A stretch of DNA of 64,000 nucleotides from Massilia sp. UMI-21 (GCA_015277795.1 CP063848.1:4154001-4218000), one strand, 5' to 3'; positions 8,860 to 18,245 are shown, counted from the first letter of the stretch. A program made the numbers and translations. Notes: generated by a model from the sequence alone, not told the origin.

Positions 8860-10023
8860 ATGTTCTCGATCGTCCTCAATATCGTCGGTACCCTGTTCCA
8901 CCTGTACGTCGCCGCGCGCCTGTATTCGCTCGAGGCGGTGCGTACGCGCGTGCCGCGGCGCGCCTGGTGGATCGGCGCCTTCCTGGTCTGGCTGCTGTAC
9001 TTCGCCGGCGTGCGCCTCGGCGACGAGGCGCTCGACTGGCGCTGGTGGCCGGGACAGTTCGCCCTGACCTGGCTCGGCATCACTTTCGTGATGTCCCTGT
9101 GCCTGCTGGCGACCGACCTGCTCGGGGGTTTCGGCTTGTGGTGGCGCGCGCATACGCACAGGCTGCGCGTGCTGGGCGCCGCCGGCGGCGTGCTGCTGGC
9201 GGCCTTCGCCCTGTTCCAGGGCATGCGCGCGCCGGTCGTCGTCGAGCAGGAAGTCGTCATGCAAGATTTGCCGCGCGCCCTGGACGGCACCGTGATCGTG
9301 GCGGTGAGCGACATCCACCTCGGCGCCCAGCGCCGTTCGACGTGGCTGGCGGCGCGCGTGGCGCAGATCAACGCGCTGAAGCCGTCCGCCGTCCTGCTGC
9401 TGGGCGACCAGGTCGAAGACAATCCCATCGGCGAGCGCCAACTGGCGCCCACCCTGCGCGGCTTGCGCGCGCCGTGGGGGGTGTGGGCCGTGACGGGCAA
9501 TCACGAATTCTATGGCGACGCCGAGACCACCGTGCGCGAATTCGAGGAAGGCGGCGTGCGCTGGCTGCGCGATCGCCAAGTGCTGCTGGCGCCCGGCCTG
9601 GTGCTGGCCGGGATCGAGGACATCGGACGCCGCATGCGCCAGGAGCGCGCGTTCACCGGCGGACTGGCGCGCACCATTCCGGCTGCGACCGATACCGCCA
9701 CGATCCTGATGTCGCACATCCCGGCCGCACGGATCATCGAGGAAGCCGGCGCGCGCGGCGTCGACCTGATGCTGTCCGGGCACACCCACGGCGGCCAGAT
9801 CTGGCCCTTCAGCTATGCGGTGCAGAAGCGCTTCGCCCGGTATGCCGGGGCCTACGACGTGGACGGCATGCTGCTGTACGTGACGCGCGGCGCCGGCAGC
9901 TGGGGCCCGCGCATGCGCCTGTGGCAGCCGGGCGAGATCATCCGCCTCACGCTGCGCGCGCCGGCGCCGGCGCAGCCGGCCGTGCCAAGCTTCGCGGCGC
10001 GGAAAGGAGCCCCCGATGCCTGA
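8860..10023 (+). CDS. Membrane-anchored metallophosphoesterase
   Basis: 387 residues. About four N-terminal membrane helices (residues ~3-20, 36-53, 65-88, 102-119) precede a calcineurin-like phosphoesterase domain with its metal-binding motifs in order: DIHLG, GDQVEDN, GNHEFY, MSHIP and GHTHGGQ. This is the YkuE/YaeI-like architecture. The substrate is unknown; related proteins act on phospholipids or nucleotides. I start it at the ATG at 8860, directly before the first helix, rather than at 8740, whose extra 40 residues look non-coding. The 3' end overlaps the next gene by 8 bases, so the two are likely cotranscribed. Confidence 0.9.
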   Translation: MFSIVLNIVGTLFHLYVAARLYSLEAVRTRVPRRAWWIGAFLVWLLYFAGVRLGDEALDWRWWPGQFALTWLGITFVMSLCLLATDLLGGFGLWWRAHTHRLRVLGAAGGVLLAAFALFQGMRAPVVVEQEVVMQDLPRALDGTVIVAVSDIHLGAQRRSTWLAARVAQINALKPSAVLLLGDQVEDNPIGERQLAPTLRGLRAPWGVWAVTGNHEFYGDAETTVREFEEGGVRWLRDRQVLLAPGLVLAGIEDIGRRMRQERAFTGGLARTIPAATDTATILMSHIPAARIIEEAGARGVDLMLSGHTHGGQIWPFSYAVQKRFARYAGAYDVDGMLLYVTRGAGSWGPRMRLWQPGEIIRLTLRAPAPAQPAVPSFAARKGAPDA

Positions 10024-12571
10024 CGTATCCAGCAGTCCCGACGCCCTCAACGCGCGCTGGCGCGCCTTCCAGCTCATGCTGTCCGACCAGCTCAAGGCGC
10101 TGCCCTCGCCTGAAAGTATCGTCGAGGCCGCTACTCGGCTGCTCGCCAGCTACCTGGACGCTTCACATTGCTGGTACTCCGAAGTCGGCGCCGACGGCGA
10201 AACCTTTCTCTCGCGCGGCGGGTGGCGGGCGCCGGGTATTCCGGACTTGCCGGCATCGGGGCGGATCGCCGACTTCGGCCCCGTGGTCGCCGCCACGCTC
10301 GGCACCGGACGCGACTTCATCGTCGATGACATCGGCGCGGATGCCAGGACCGCCGCCTTCGCGCACGCCTACCGGGCGCTCGGGATCGGCTCCCTGCTGG
10401 CTGCGCCGATCTTCAAGGGCGGGCACTGGGCGGCCAACCTGAACCTCGCCAGGCCAGCGGCGTATCGCTGGTCGGAAGAAGACGTGCTGGTGGCGCGCGA
10501 CGTGGCCGAACGCACCTGGTCGGCGGTCGAGAACGCCATCGCGCAGGCCGCGCTGCGCCAGGAGCGCGACCGCAGCCAGTACATCTTCGACACCCTCGAC
10601 GAGGGCCTGGTGCTGCTGGCGGCGGACGGCCGGCTCGACTACGCCAACGATGCGGCGGCGCGCTTGGCCGGCATGGCGCGCGCCACGCTGATCGGCAAGC
10701 CCTATCGGGCCGTCTTCGCCTGGGCCTCGGACGAGGCGCTCGACACGCTCTACCAGCGCGTGCGCAGCGGCGGCAAGGCCGAGTCGACGGAGCATGCCTG
10801 CACGCTGCCGTCCGGGCGCCAGATCTGGCTCGAGTTGCGGGTCAACCCCTCGCTGGAGGACGGGCTGGCGATCTTCTTCAAGGACATCACCCGGCGCAAG
10901 CTGGCCGTGCTGGCGACGCAACAGGCCGAGGCGCGCAAGACCATGCTGCTCGAACTCGGCGACCGCCTGCGCGGCTTCGCCGACGATCCCGAGGCGATGA
11001 TGCGCGTCGCCACGAGCGAACTGGCTCGCATTCTCGACGTGCCGCGGGTCGGTTACGTCAGCATGGACGAGGCGGTCGAATTCGGCGTGGTCGGTCACAA
11101 CCACAATGACCCGCGCCGCGTGCCCGAACTGCCGGCGCGGGTCGAACGGCTCGACGATTATGGCCTCGACCTGGCGGCCGACATCCGCGCGGGACGCACC
11201 ATGCGCGTGCGCGACCTCGAGACCGATCCGCGCACCGCGGGCGCCGCCGCCGCCGCCCATGCCGAGATCGGCGCGCGCGCGTCCGTCGCCGCCCCGATCC
11301 AGCGCAAGGGCAAGACCGTGGCCTTCATGTTCGCCCACCATGACCGCCCTCGCGACTGGAGCGACGAAGACGTCGAACTGATGCGGCAGACCGCCGCCCG
11401 TACCTGGGACGCCGTGACACGGGCCCGGGCGGTGCTGGCGCTGCGCGAAGCCGATCGTCGCAAGGACGAATTCCTGGCCATGCTGGCGCATGAGCTGCGC
11501 AACCCGCTGGCGCCGATCAGATCGGCGGCCGAGCTGCTGCGCCTGGGCCAGCTCGATGAGGCGCGCATCCGGCGCACCAGCGAGATCATTTCGCGCCAGG
11601 TCAGGCACATGACCGGCCTGGTCGACGACCTGCTGGACGTCTCGCGCGTAACGCGCGGACTGGCGTCCCTCGATCAGCGCGAGGTCGACGCCAGGACCGT
11701 GGTGACCGATGCGATCGAGCAGGCCAGGCCCCTGATCGAGCAGCGCCGGCATCAACTGGCGCTGCACCTGACGCCGGAGCCCGCGCACGTGCGGGGCGAC
11801 CTGAAACGGCTGGTCCAGTGCGTGGCGAATGTCTTGAACAACGCTGCCAAGTACACGCCCGAGGGCGGCAACATCTCGCTCAGTCTCGGTGTCGCGGACG
11901 CCTTGGTGAACATCACCGTCGCCGATGATGGCATCGGCATGACGCCCGACGTGGCGGCCCATGCTTTCGACCTGTTCGCACAGGCGCAACGCACTGCGGA
12001 CCGGACCCAGGGCGGCCTGGGCATCGGCCTGGCCCTGGTCAGGAGCCTGGTCGAGCTGCACGGCGGCGAGGTCTTCCTGCGCAGCGCCGGTCCGGGACGG
12101 GGCACCGAGCTGAAAATCGCTTTGCCGCGCCTCGAACCGGCAGCTGCAGGCGCGCCGGCGCCGAATGCCGCACCGGCGGCGCGCGACGCGCACGCGGCGA
12201 GGCGCGTCCTGATCGTGGACGACAACGTCGACGCGGCCCAGGTGCTGGCCACGCTGTGCGAACTGCTGGGCCACCAGGTCAGCGTCGAGCATTCGTCCCT
12301 GCGCGCGCTCGAGCGGGCGGTGCGCGAGCGGCCGGACGTGTGCCTGATCGACATCGGCCTGCCGGACATGGACGGCAATGCGTTGGCGAGCCGCCTGCGC
12401 GGCCTGCCCGAGACGCGGCACGCCCTGCTGGCCGCGGTGACCGGCTACGGACAGGAGCGCGACCGCGCCACCGCCCATGCCGCGGGCTTCGACCGCTACC
12501 TGGTCAAGCCGGTGGAGCTGGCGGCGATCGAGGAACTGCTGCGCGCCGCCGCCCCGGCGGGGCCGGGCTGA
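10016..12571 (+). CDS. Hybrid sensor histidine kinase GAF-PAS-GAF-HisKA-HATPase-REC
   Basis: 851 residues, no membrane helix. Order: a GAF-like domain (~30-175), PAS (~185-300; YIFDTLDEGLVLLAADGRLDYANDAA is its start region), a second GAF (~310-465), HisKA with His492 in AHELRNPL, HATPase (NVLNNAAKY, DDGIGM, GLGIGLALVRSL), and a C-terminal receiver with phosphoacceptor Asp779 in CLIDIGLPDMDG and Lys in YLVKPVEL. The receiver probably relays phosphate to a separate phosphotransfer protein or modulates the kinase. It overlaps the phosphoesterase gene by 8 bases. Input signals of the GAF/PAS domains cannot be read from sequence. Confidence 0.93.
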   Translation: MPDVSSSPDALNARWRAFQLMLSDQLKALPSPESIVEAATRLLASYLDASHCWYSEVGADGETFLSRGGWRAPGIPDLPASGRIADFGPVVAATLGTGRDFIVDDIGADARTAAFAHAYRALGIGSLLAAPIFKGGHWAANLNLARPAAYRWSEEDVLVARDVAERTWSAVENAIAQAALRQERDRSQYIFDTLDEGLVLLAADGRLDYANDAAARLAGMARATLIGKPYRAVFAWASDEALDTLYQRVRSGGKAESTEHACTLPSGRQIWLELRVNPSLEDGLAIFFKDITRRKLAVLATQQAEARKTMLLELGDRLRGFADDPEAMMRVATSELARILDVPRVGYVSMDEAVEFGVVGHNHNDPRRVPELPARVERLDDYGLDLAADIRAGRTMRVRDLETDPRTAGAAAAAHAEIGARASVAAPIQRKGKTVAFMFAHHDRPRDWSDEDVELMRQTAARTWDAVTRARAVLALREADRRKDEFLAMLAHELRNPLAPIRSAAELLRLGQLDEARIRRTSEIISRQVRHMTGLVDDLLDVSRVTRGLASLDQREVDARTVVTDAIEQARPLIEQRRHQLALHLTPEPAHVRGDLKRLVQCVANVLNNAAKYTPEGGNISLSLGVADALVNITVADDGIGMTPDVAAHAFDLFAQAQRTADRTQGGLGIGLALVRSLVELHGGEVFLRSAGPGRGTELKIALPRLEPAAAGAPAPNAAPAARDAHAARRVLIVDDNVDAAQVLATLCELLGHQVSVEHSSLRALERAVRERPDVCLIDIGLPDMDGNALASRLRGLPETRHALLAAVTGYGQERDRATAHAAGFDRYLVKPVELAAIEELLRAAAPAGPG

Positions 12572-12589
12572 GGCCGCCCCCGCCTGCCC

Positions 12590-14989
12590 TCAGTCGGGCA
12601 GGCGCGCATCCTTGGCGACCAGCTCCTGCAGCGTTTCGCGCGGCAGCGCCGGGCTGAAGTAGTAGCCCTGCATCTGGTCGCAGTCGTGCTGGCGCAGGAA
12701 GGCGATCTGCTCGCGCGTCTCGACGCCTTCGGCGACCACCTTGAGCCTGAGGTTGTGGCCGAGGTCGATGATGGCGCGGGTGATGACGAGGTGGCCGTCG
12801 TGGCCGACGTCGCCCAGGAAGGAACGGTCGATCTTGATGTAGTCGACCGGGAATTTCTGCAGGTGACTCAGGCTCGAATAGCCGGTGCCGAAGTCGTCGA
12901 TCGACAGGCGCACGCCCAGCGCCTTGAGCTGGGACAGCGCTTCCAGCGCTTCGTCCGGATGGTGCATCAGCTGGCTTTCGGTGACTTCGAGTTCGAGCGT
13001 GTCGGCCCTGACCCCATGGTGGCGCAGCTTCTCGCCGAGCCGCTCGGCGAACTGGCGCTGGCGCAGCTGGCGCGCCGACAGGTTGACCGCGATGACGAAG
13101 TCGTCCAGCCCGAGCGCTTCCATGGCCTTGAGCGCGCGGCAGGCCTCGTCGATGACCCAGTCGCCCAATGGGACGATCAGGCCGGTTTCCTCGGCCACCG
13201 GGATGAAGCGCTCGGGCAGGATCACGCCGTCGACCGGATGGCGCCAGCGCACCAGTGCCTCGGCTCCCACCACCTTGCCGCTGCGCAGGTCGACTCTCGG
13301 CTGGTAGTCCAGCACCAGCTCGTGGTCGCGGATCGCCCGGCTCAGGTTCGCCTCGAGCATCAGGTGCTCGTGCACGATCTGGTTCAGCTCGGACGAATAG
13401 AACTGGAAGTTGTTCTTGCCGAGGGTCTTGGCGTGGTACATGGCGGCATCGGCCGCGCGCATGATCTTGTCCGGGCTGTCGCCATCGTCGGGGAAGACGC
13501 TGACGCCGATGCTGGTGCCGGGCAGGATGTGATGGCCGTTCACCTCCACCTGTGCCATCACGGCGCGGCGCACCCGCTCGATCAGGTCGGCGACCTGGGC
13601 ATGGCTGGCCGGATTGCAGATCAGCAGGACGAACTCGTCGCCCCCCACGCGGGCGATGGTGTCGTCTTCGCGCATACAGGCGCGCAGGCGCTGGGCCACC
13701 TCGCGCAGCACCGTGTCGCCCGCCTCGTGGCCGAAGTGATCGTTGATGTGCTTGAAATTGTCGAGGTCGAGGAAGGCCAGCGCGACCATGCAGCCTTGCA
13801 GCGCCGCGTGGTCGATGGCGAAGCGCAGCCGTTCCTGCAGCAGGGTACGGTTGGCCAGGCCGGTGAGCGGGTCGTGGTGGGCCAGGTGGTGCAGGCGGCG
13901 CTCGTAGTGGCGGGCTTCGGTGATGTCGTTGATCACCCCGACGAAGTGGGTGATCTCGCCGTCGCCGCTGGACACCGGGTCGATGCGCAGGTCGTTCCAG
14001 AAGACCTCGCCGTTCTTGCGCATATTGCGCAGCACCACGCGCACGCCTTCCTTGCGCCGGAGCGCCTCGCGGATGCGCTCGCGTTCGTCTTCGTCGCAGC
14101 CCGCGATCTTCATGAAGCGCGGGTCCATTCCCTTGATGTCGGCCAGTGCGTAGCCGGTGATCCGCTCGAAGGCGGGATTGACGTATTCGATCCGGTGTTC
14201 GTCGCCTTCGCAGTGGGTGATGACGATCGCGTTCAGGCTCGAATAGATGGCGCGCTCGCGCACCCGCAGGCCGAGCTCGGACTGCTTGCGCAGGGTGATG
14301 TCCATCCCGGTACCGAACACGACCGGCACATTGCCCAGGCTGCCGCGCGAGCAGCGGAACAGGTAGGGCGTGCGCTTGCCGTGCTTGCCGACCAGTTCGG
14401 CTTCGTGGGTGGAACCGCCCCCTTCGAATGCGCTGTGGATCTTGGCGACGACCAAGGGCTGATCCTTTTCGTCGAAGAAGGACTTGACGTTGGAAGTGGG
14501 CAGTTCTTCGGCCTCCATCTCGAGCGCTTCTTCCAGCTGGTGGTTCCACAGCAGCAGGTGGCCGCTCTGCTCGATGACGTAGAACACGCAGGGCAAGGCC
14601 TCGATGATGTCGGCCACCGGCAGGTCCTGGATCAGGGCATAGCGGGGCGGGAACTGCCCGGCGCGCGGGATCACGATCACGCTGAAGCTGCCGGGCCGCT
14701 CGGTATCGAAGGACTGCGGCGCCACCGTCACGCGCACCCGCAGGCGCCGCCCGTCGGCGGCGATCAGCACGCCTTCGTTCTCGGTCTCGGCGCGCGCGGC
14801 CATGGGCGCGCGGGCGCCGGACACGGCGCTGCCCGGCGGATCGTCGAACTCGATGATGCGGTCCAGCGTCATGCCCTGGATGTCGGCGGGGCCGTAGCCG
14901 GCCAGCTTTTCACACGCCTTGTTCCAGCTCGTGACGCTGCCTCCTGCATCGACGACGAACACGGCAAGGGGCAAGGGCGAGAGGTTCAA
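12590..14989 (-). CDS. PAS-PAS-PAS-GGDEF-EAL cyclic-di-GMP protein
   Basis: About 799 residues. Three PAS domains (first from LPLAVFVVDAGGSVTSWNKA; the third ends in an ITEARHYERRL PAC tail) precede a GGDEF domain with intact GGDEF (residues ~449-453) and an EAL domain with EALVRW (from ~577), DDFGTGYSSL and the terminal EGVET region. Both active-site signatures are present, so both cyclase and phosphodiesterase activity are possible; in such proteins one often dominates. No I-site RxxD check was made. I place the start at TTG 14989, directly after GGAGGAG and just before the first PAS; an ATG at 15058 would add 23 residues that do not look like PAS sequence. Confidence 0.9.
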   Translation of the reverse strand: MNLSPLPLAVFVVDAGGSVTSWNKACEKLAGYGPADIQGMTLDRIIEFDDPPGSAVSGARAPMAARAETENEGVLIAADGRRLRVRVTVAPQSFDTERPGSFSVIVIPRAGQFPPRYALIQDLPVADIIEALPCVFYVIEQSGHLLLWNHQLEEALEMEAEELPTSNVKSFFDEKDQPLVVAKIHSAFEGGGSTHEAELVGKHGKRTPYLFRCSRGSLGNVPVVFGTGMDITLRKQSELGLRVRERAIYSSLNAIVITHCEGDEHRIEYVNPAFERITGYALADIKGMDPRFMKIAGCDEDERERIREALRRKEGVRVVLRNMRKNGEVFWNDLRIDPVSSGDGEITHFVGVINDITEARHYERRLHHLAHHDPLTGLANRTLLQERLRFAIDHAALQGCMVALAFLDLDNFKHINDHFGHEAGDTVLREVAQRLRACMREDDTIARVGGDEFVLLICNPASHAQVADLIERVRRAVMAQVEVNGHHILPGTSIGVSVFPDDGDSPDKIMRAADAAMYHAKTLGKNNFQFYSSELNQIVHEHLMLEANLSRAIRDHELVLDYQPRVDLRSGKVVGAEALVRWRHPVDGVILPERFIPVAEETGLIVPLGDWVIDEACRALKAMEALGLDDFVIAVNLSARQLRQRQFAERLGEKLRHHGVRADTLELEVTESQLMHHPDEALEALSQLKALGVRLSIDDFGTGYSSLSHLQKFPVDYIKIDRSFLGDVGHDGHLVITRAIIDLGHNLRLKVVAEGVETREQIAFLRQHDCDQMQGYYFSPALPRETLQELVAKDARLPD

Positions 14990-15180
14990 TACTCCTCCTG
15001 GGTGGCCGCACAGGGCGCGGCATGCTATGGACGGGTAAATACATGATAGCGCAGCCATCGCCGCTCGGCCAATCGCGGCTTGTCTATGTCGTGCGGCAAG
15101 ATCGCTGCAGACAGCGCCGCCCTGCCCTTACAATGGGCGACGCGGCCGGTGGCGGCCGCAGCAAAGGCGTGGAAGGGGCA

Positions 15181-15576
15181 ATGGCAGTCATCGATCCGGC
15201 GGAAGTCGAATTCAGCGCGATCCGGGCCCAGGGGCCGGGCGGACAGAACGTGAACAAGGTGTCGTGCGCGGTGCATGCGCGCTTCGACGTGGCGGCCTCG
15301 TCGCTGCCGGAGGCCGTCAAGGAACGCCTGCTGGCGTTGCGCGACACCCGCATCACGCGCGAGGGCGTGGTCAATCTGAAGGCCCAGGGCTCGCGCAGCC
15401 TCGAACAGAACAAGCTCGACGCGCTGCAGCGGCTGCAGGCGCTGGTGGACCAGGCGTCCGCCGTGCCCCTGGTGCGGCGCGCGACCCGGCCGACGCGCGG
15501 ATCGCAGCTGCGCCGGCTCGACGCCAAGACGCGCAGCGGGCGGGTCAAGGCGCTGCGCGGCAAGGTCAGCCAATAG
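15181..15576 (+). CDS. arfB: Alternative ribosome-rescue factor / peptidyl-tRNA hydrolase ArfB
   Basis: 131 residues. The catalytic GGQ motif is at residues 20-22 in AQGPGGQNVNKVS, with the RF1/RF2 domain-3-like fold after it. A basic C-terminal tail (RRATRPTRGSQLRRLDAKTR and onward) would enter the empty mRNA channel. This is the YaeJ/ArfB layout, about 130-140 residues, which frees ribosomes stalled on non-stop mRNA without tmRNA. It lacks the codon-recognition domains of true release factors. The ATG is preceded by GGAAGGGGC. Confidence 0.95.
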   Translation: MAVIDPAEVEFSAIRAQGPGGQNVNKVSCAVHARFDVAASSLPEAVKERLLALRDTRITREGVVNLKAQGSRSLEQNKLDALQRLQALVDQASAVPLVRRATRPTRGSQLRRLDAKTRSGRVKALRGKVSQ

Positions 15577-15615
15577 CGGGGCCGCAAAGGCCGCCGCCCG
15601 GTCCGTCTCCTCGCT

Positions 15616-16056
15616 TCAGGTATGCAGGAGGCGCAGGAGCTGGTCGATCCGGTAGGGCTTGGCGATGAACAGCTGTTTCATCGGCCGGTCCTTGAACATC
15701 GACGGCGCCATGTAGCCGGAGGCCAGGACGATCTTGACGTTCGGATAGCGCGCGCCGATCTGTTCCGCCAGTTCCAGGCCGGTCATTCCGGGCATCATGA
15801 CGTCGGAGACGACGGCATCGATGTCGGCGTGGGTGGCCAGCATGTCGAGGGCCGCGGCGCCCGAATAGGCGACCATGGCGTCCATGCCGTGTGCCGACAG
15901 GAGCATTTCGGCAAGGTCGGCCACGTCGGCCTCGTCGTCGACGACCAGCACCTTGCGGATGCCGCCCACGGCGGCTTCCTCGTCCTGTCCATATGCTTGC
16001 GCAGCGCCGGGTCCGTGTCGCGGACGCGGCTTGTCGGTACACATACGGCTGTTCAT
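15616..16056 (-). CDS. Single-domain response regulator
   Basis: About 146 residues: a receiver (acidic VVDDEAD, phosphoacceptor Asp in AVVSDVMMPGMTG, Thr/Ser at ASGY, Lys in IAKPYRIDQLLRLL) with no output domain. The ~40-residue N-terminal part is poorly structured, so the start is uncertain: ATG 16056, GTG 16059 or ATG 16044 are all possible and none has an ideal Shine-Dalgarno. CheY-like or phosphorelay role; no kinase is adjacent, though hybrid kinases with receivers occur elsewhere in the window. It is convergent with arfB. Confidence 0.85.
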   Translation of the reverse strand: MNSRMCTDKPRPRHGPGAAQAYGQDEEAAVGGIRKVLVVDDEADVADLAEMLLSAHGMDAMVAYSGAAALDMLATHADIDAVVSDVMMPGMTGLELAEQIGARYPNVKIVLASGYMAPSMFKDRPMKQLFIAKPYRIDQLLRLLHT

Positions 16057-16168
16057 CACACCGAACACTCGGCCTCCGTCAAATGGTTGATCTCCGGCAC
16101 AGGCGCCCGTCGGGCGCCGCGCCATACGCGTTTAGTATCGCGCAATCGGCCCGTTCGAAGCGCCCGCT

Positions 16169-16197
16169 TACCGCGCCGCCGCCGCGGCGGCGCGGTA
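16169..16197. repeat. Perfect 13-bp GC-rich hairpin
   Basis: TACCGCGCCGCCG, loop CCG, and the exact reverse complement. It lies between the hydrolase gene and the response-regulator gene. No T-run follows on either strand. Confidence 0.6.
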
Positions 16198-16234
16198 TGG
16201 ATGGGCTCTCGCTGCGGCACCGTTGCCGCTCCGG

Positions 16235-17044
16235 TCACCCGCGCCCGGCAGTTTCCGGCGCGTCGTCCGGCAAGGCCGCGGGTTCGGAGGCGGGTCGCAG
16301 GTAAGGACCGGCCCAGGCCGCGATCACCGCCGCCGCATAGTCGGAATCGGCTTTGCGGGTCAGCAGGTGGTTGGCGCGATCGAGCGAGACGAAGCTCTTG
16401 GGATGCCGCGCGGCCACGAAGATGCGTGAGGCATTCTCGACCGATACGATGTCGTCGAGCGGCGAATGCAGCACCAGCAGTGCGCGGCCGAGTGCGGCGA
16501 TCCGGGCCGCCTGCGGTTGGTCGCAGATGTCGCGAAGGAAGTCCGCACCGAGTTCGAAGTCGCGGCCGCCGACCGACACCGGCACCCGCTGGCCCTCGGG
16601 CAGGTCGTGCAGCGCCGGGGCGATGTGGGTCAACACATGTTCGGCGCCGAATGGCGTCCCGATCACGGCCACCGCCCTGACCATCTCCAGATCGGCCGCC
16701 GCCGCCAGCACCGCGGCGCCGCCGAAGCTGTGGCCGAGCAGGAGCTGCGGCGGCATCCCCTGCGCCGACATGGCCCGGGCGGCGCAGATCACATCCTGGA
16801 TGTCGCTCGACAGTCCTTTGCCGAACCGGCCTTCGCTCTCGCCCAGGCCGGTGAAATCGAAACGCAGGATCCCCACCCCGAGATCGGCCAGCGCACGGCT
16901 GAGCCGTGTGGCCGCCAGCGAGGTTTTATCGCAGGTAAAACAATGGGCCAGCACGGCCCAGGCCCGCACCGGCCCGCGGCCCCGCGCCAGGACGCCGGAC
17001 AACTGGCGACCGGCAGCGTTGGCAAAGTTGAAATCGGTTTCCAC
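16235..17044 (-). CDS. Alpha/beta hydrolase (OsmC-associated type)
   Basis: 269 residues with the alpha/beta hydrolase fold: oxyanion-region sequence AHCFTCDK, DFTGLGESEG, nucleophile Ser in LLLGHSFGGAAV, acidic residue in HSPLDDIVSVENA and His in DRANHLLT. These features match the hydrolase half of the family that is usually fused to a C-terminal OsmC peroxiredoxin-like domain; here the protein ends after the hydrolase and no OsmC domain follows. Catalysis is likely esterase-like, substrate unknown. Its start lies three bases after the stop of a 48-residue gene, which suggests translational coupling. Confidence 0.88.
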   Translation of the reverse strand: METDFNFANAAGRQLSGVLARGRGPVRAWAVLAHCFTCDKTSLAATRLSRALADLGVGILRFDFTGLGESEGRFGKGLSSDIQDVICAARAMSAQGMPPQLLLGHSFGGAAVLAAAADLEMVRAVAVIGTPFGAEHVLTHIAPALHDLPEGQRVPVSVGGRDFELGADFLRDICDQPQAARIAALGRALLVLHSPLDDIVSVENASRIFVAARHPKSFVSLDRANHLLTRKADSDYAAAVIAAWAGPYLRPASEPAALPDDAPETAGRG

Positions 17045-17047
17045 GGT

Positions 17048-17194
17048 TCAGCGGCATGCCGGGGTCGGGTGGCCGCAAGGCTGGCCCCCGTGCCAGGCAG
17101 TGCCCCGGTTCCCGTGCGCCGGCATGCGCGTCATGTGCATCGGCTTGCGGCCGGCGTCGATGTCGATCGTGCCGAGATCGTCGTAGGGGGTCAT
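17048..17194 (-). CDS. 48-residue uncharacterised protein upstream of hydrolase
   Basis: Begins MTPYDDLGTIDIDAGRKPMH and ends with a His/Pro/Cys segment (CGHPTPACR). It contains several His and two Cys near the C terminus, so metal binding is conceivable. AGGA lies nine bases before the ATG, and the hydrolase start follows three bases after the stop. No family was recognised. Coding is supported mainly by its spacing and Shine-Dalgarno. Confidence 0.5.
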   Translation of the reverse strand: MTPYDDLGTIDIDAGRKPMHMTRMPAHGNRGTAWHGGQPCGHPTPACR

Positions 17195-17408
17195 GGTCGT
17201 TTTCCTGTCGTAATGGTCGGGTCGGCTTGCGCCGGCAGGCGGCGAGATCGCGTTCAGGTTTGGGCTGGACATCCTGCAAGGTACACCGCAGTGGCGTCAC
17301 GATGGCGCGCTCCTCGGCGCCGAGGTCAACCGCGGGCCTGGCGTGGCGAAGATGTGGTACGGTCAAGGCAGCTTGACAGGCACACCGGGCAATCAGGGAT
17401 GAACGTTG

Positions 17409-18140
17409 ATGAGCAATGAGATCTGGCAACTGGCGGGACTCGCCTTGCTGCCCGTCGGCGGTATGCTGCTGGGTTCGCTGGCGGCCGAGTGGTGGCGGCT
17501 TTCCCGCAATGCCATCGGCGCACTGCTGCATGCGGCGGCCGGGGTGGCGAGCGCGGTCGTGAGCGTGGAGTTGATGCCTCGGATCTTGCAAGACATTGCG
17601 CCGTGGCAGCTGGCGCTGGCATTCGTGCTGGGAGCGGCGGCATCGGTGGCGATGGTCAAGGGCGTCAGGCGCGCGGTCCACACACTGGAACTCGGCGAAA
17701 CGGGACCGTGGAAGGTGTACCTCGCCGTCGCCGTCGACCTGATCGGCGACGGACTGATGGTCGGCATCGGCTCCGCGGTCGCCGGTGGACTGGGCTTGAT
17801 GCTGGCGCTCAGCCAGGTCATCGCCAATATCCCCGGAGGCTTCGTCGCACTTGCCAATCTGCGTGACAAGGGCGTGTCGCGCCCGGTGCGCCTCGCCGCG
17901 GCGGCTTCCCTGTCCCTGCCGGTCCTGATCGGCGCCGGACTTGGTTTCTGGCTGCTGCGCGGGCAGCAGGTCCAGCTGCAGAATGCGGCGCTGGCCTTCG
18001 TGGTCGGCATGCTCCTGCTGGCCACCATCGAGGATCTGGTTCCGGAAGCCGATGCGCCCGAGACCCGGCGCCTGGTCACCACCGCCGCCTTCGCCGCCGG
18101 TTTCGTCTTCTTCGCCCTCATCTCGCTCTATCTCGGATAA
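17409..18140 (+). CDS. ZIP-like membrane transporter, divergent
   Basis: 243 residues with about eight hydrophobic helices arranged as in ZIP-family metal transporters. In the ZIP core, helices 4 and 5 normally carry HN-x-PEG-type metal ligands; here the equivalent sites read DLIGDGLMVGIG and NIPGGFVALAN, so the usual His and Glu are mostly absent. Zinc transport is therefore not assured. The start codon ATG 17409 follows TTG 17406 and GGGATGA. It stands alone between divergently and convergently placed genes. Confidence 0.75.
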   Translation: MSNEIWQLAGLALLPVGGMLLGSLAAEWWRLSRNAIGALLHAAAGVASAVVSVELMPRILQDIAPWQLALAFVLGAAASVAMVKGVRRAVHTLELGETGPWKVYLAVAVDLIGDGLMVGIGSAVAGGLGLMLALSQVIANIPGGFVALANLRDKGVSRPVRLAAAASLSLPVLIGAGLGFWLLRGQQVQLQNAALAFVVGMLLLATIEDLVPEADAPETRRLVTTAAFAAGFVFFALISLYLG

Positions 18141-18245
18141 GGAAGAGTCCGTTCATTCCGGTTCGCGGCCTGATCTGCCTTGGCGGTTCACGTGACGCAG
18201 CGCTTGTGGACCGCATGTCGTCCATGACGTATGGAAACATCACAC

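Noticed and set aside
15000..15058. ATG 15058 as start of the GGDEF-EAL gene
   Set aside because: The added 23 residues do not extend the PAS domain, while GGAGGAG sits directly before TTG 14989.
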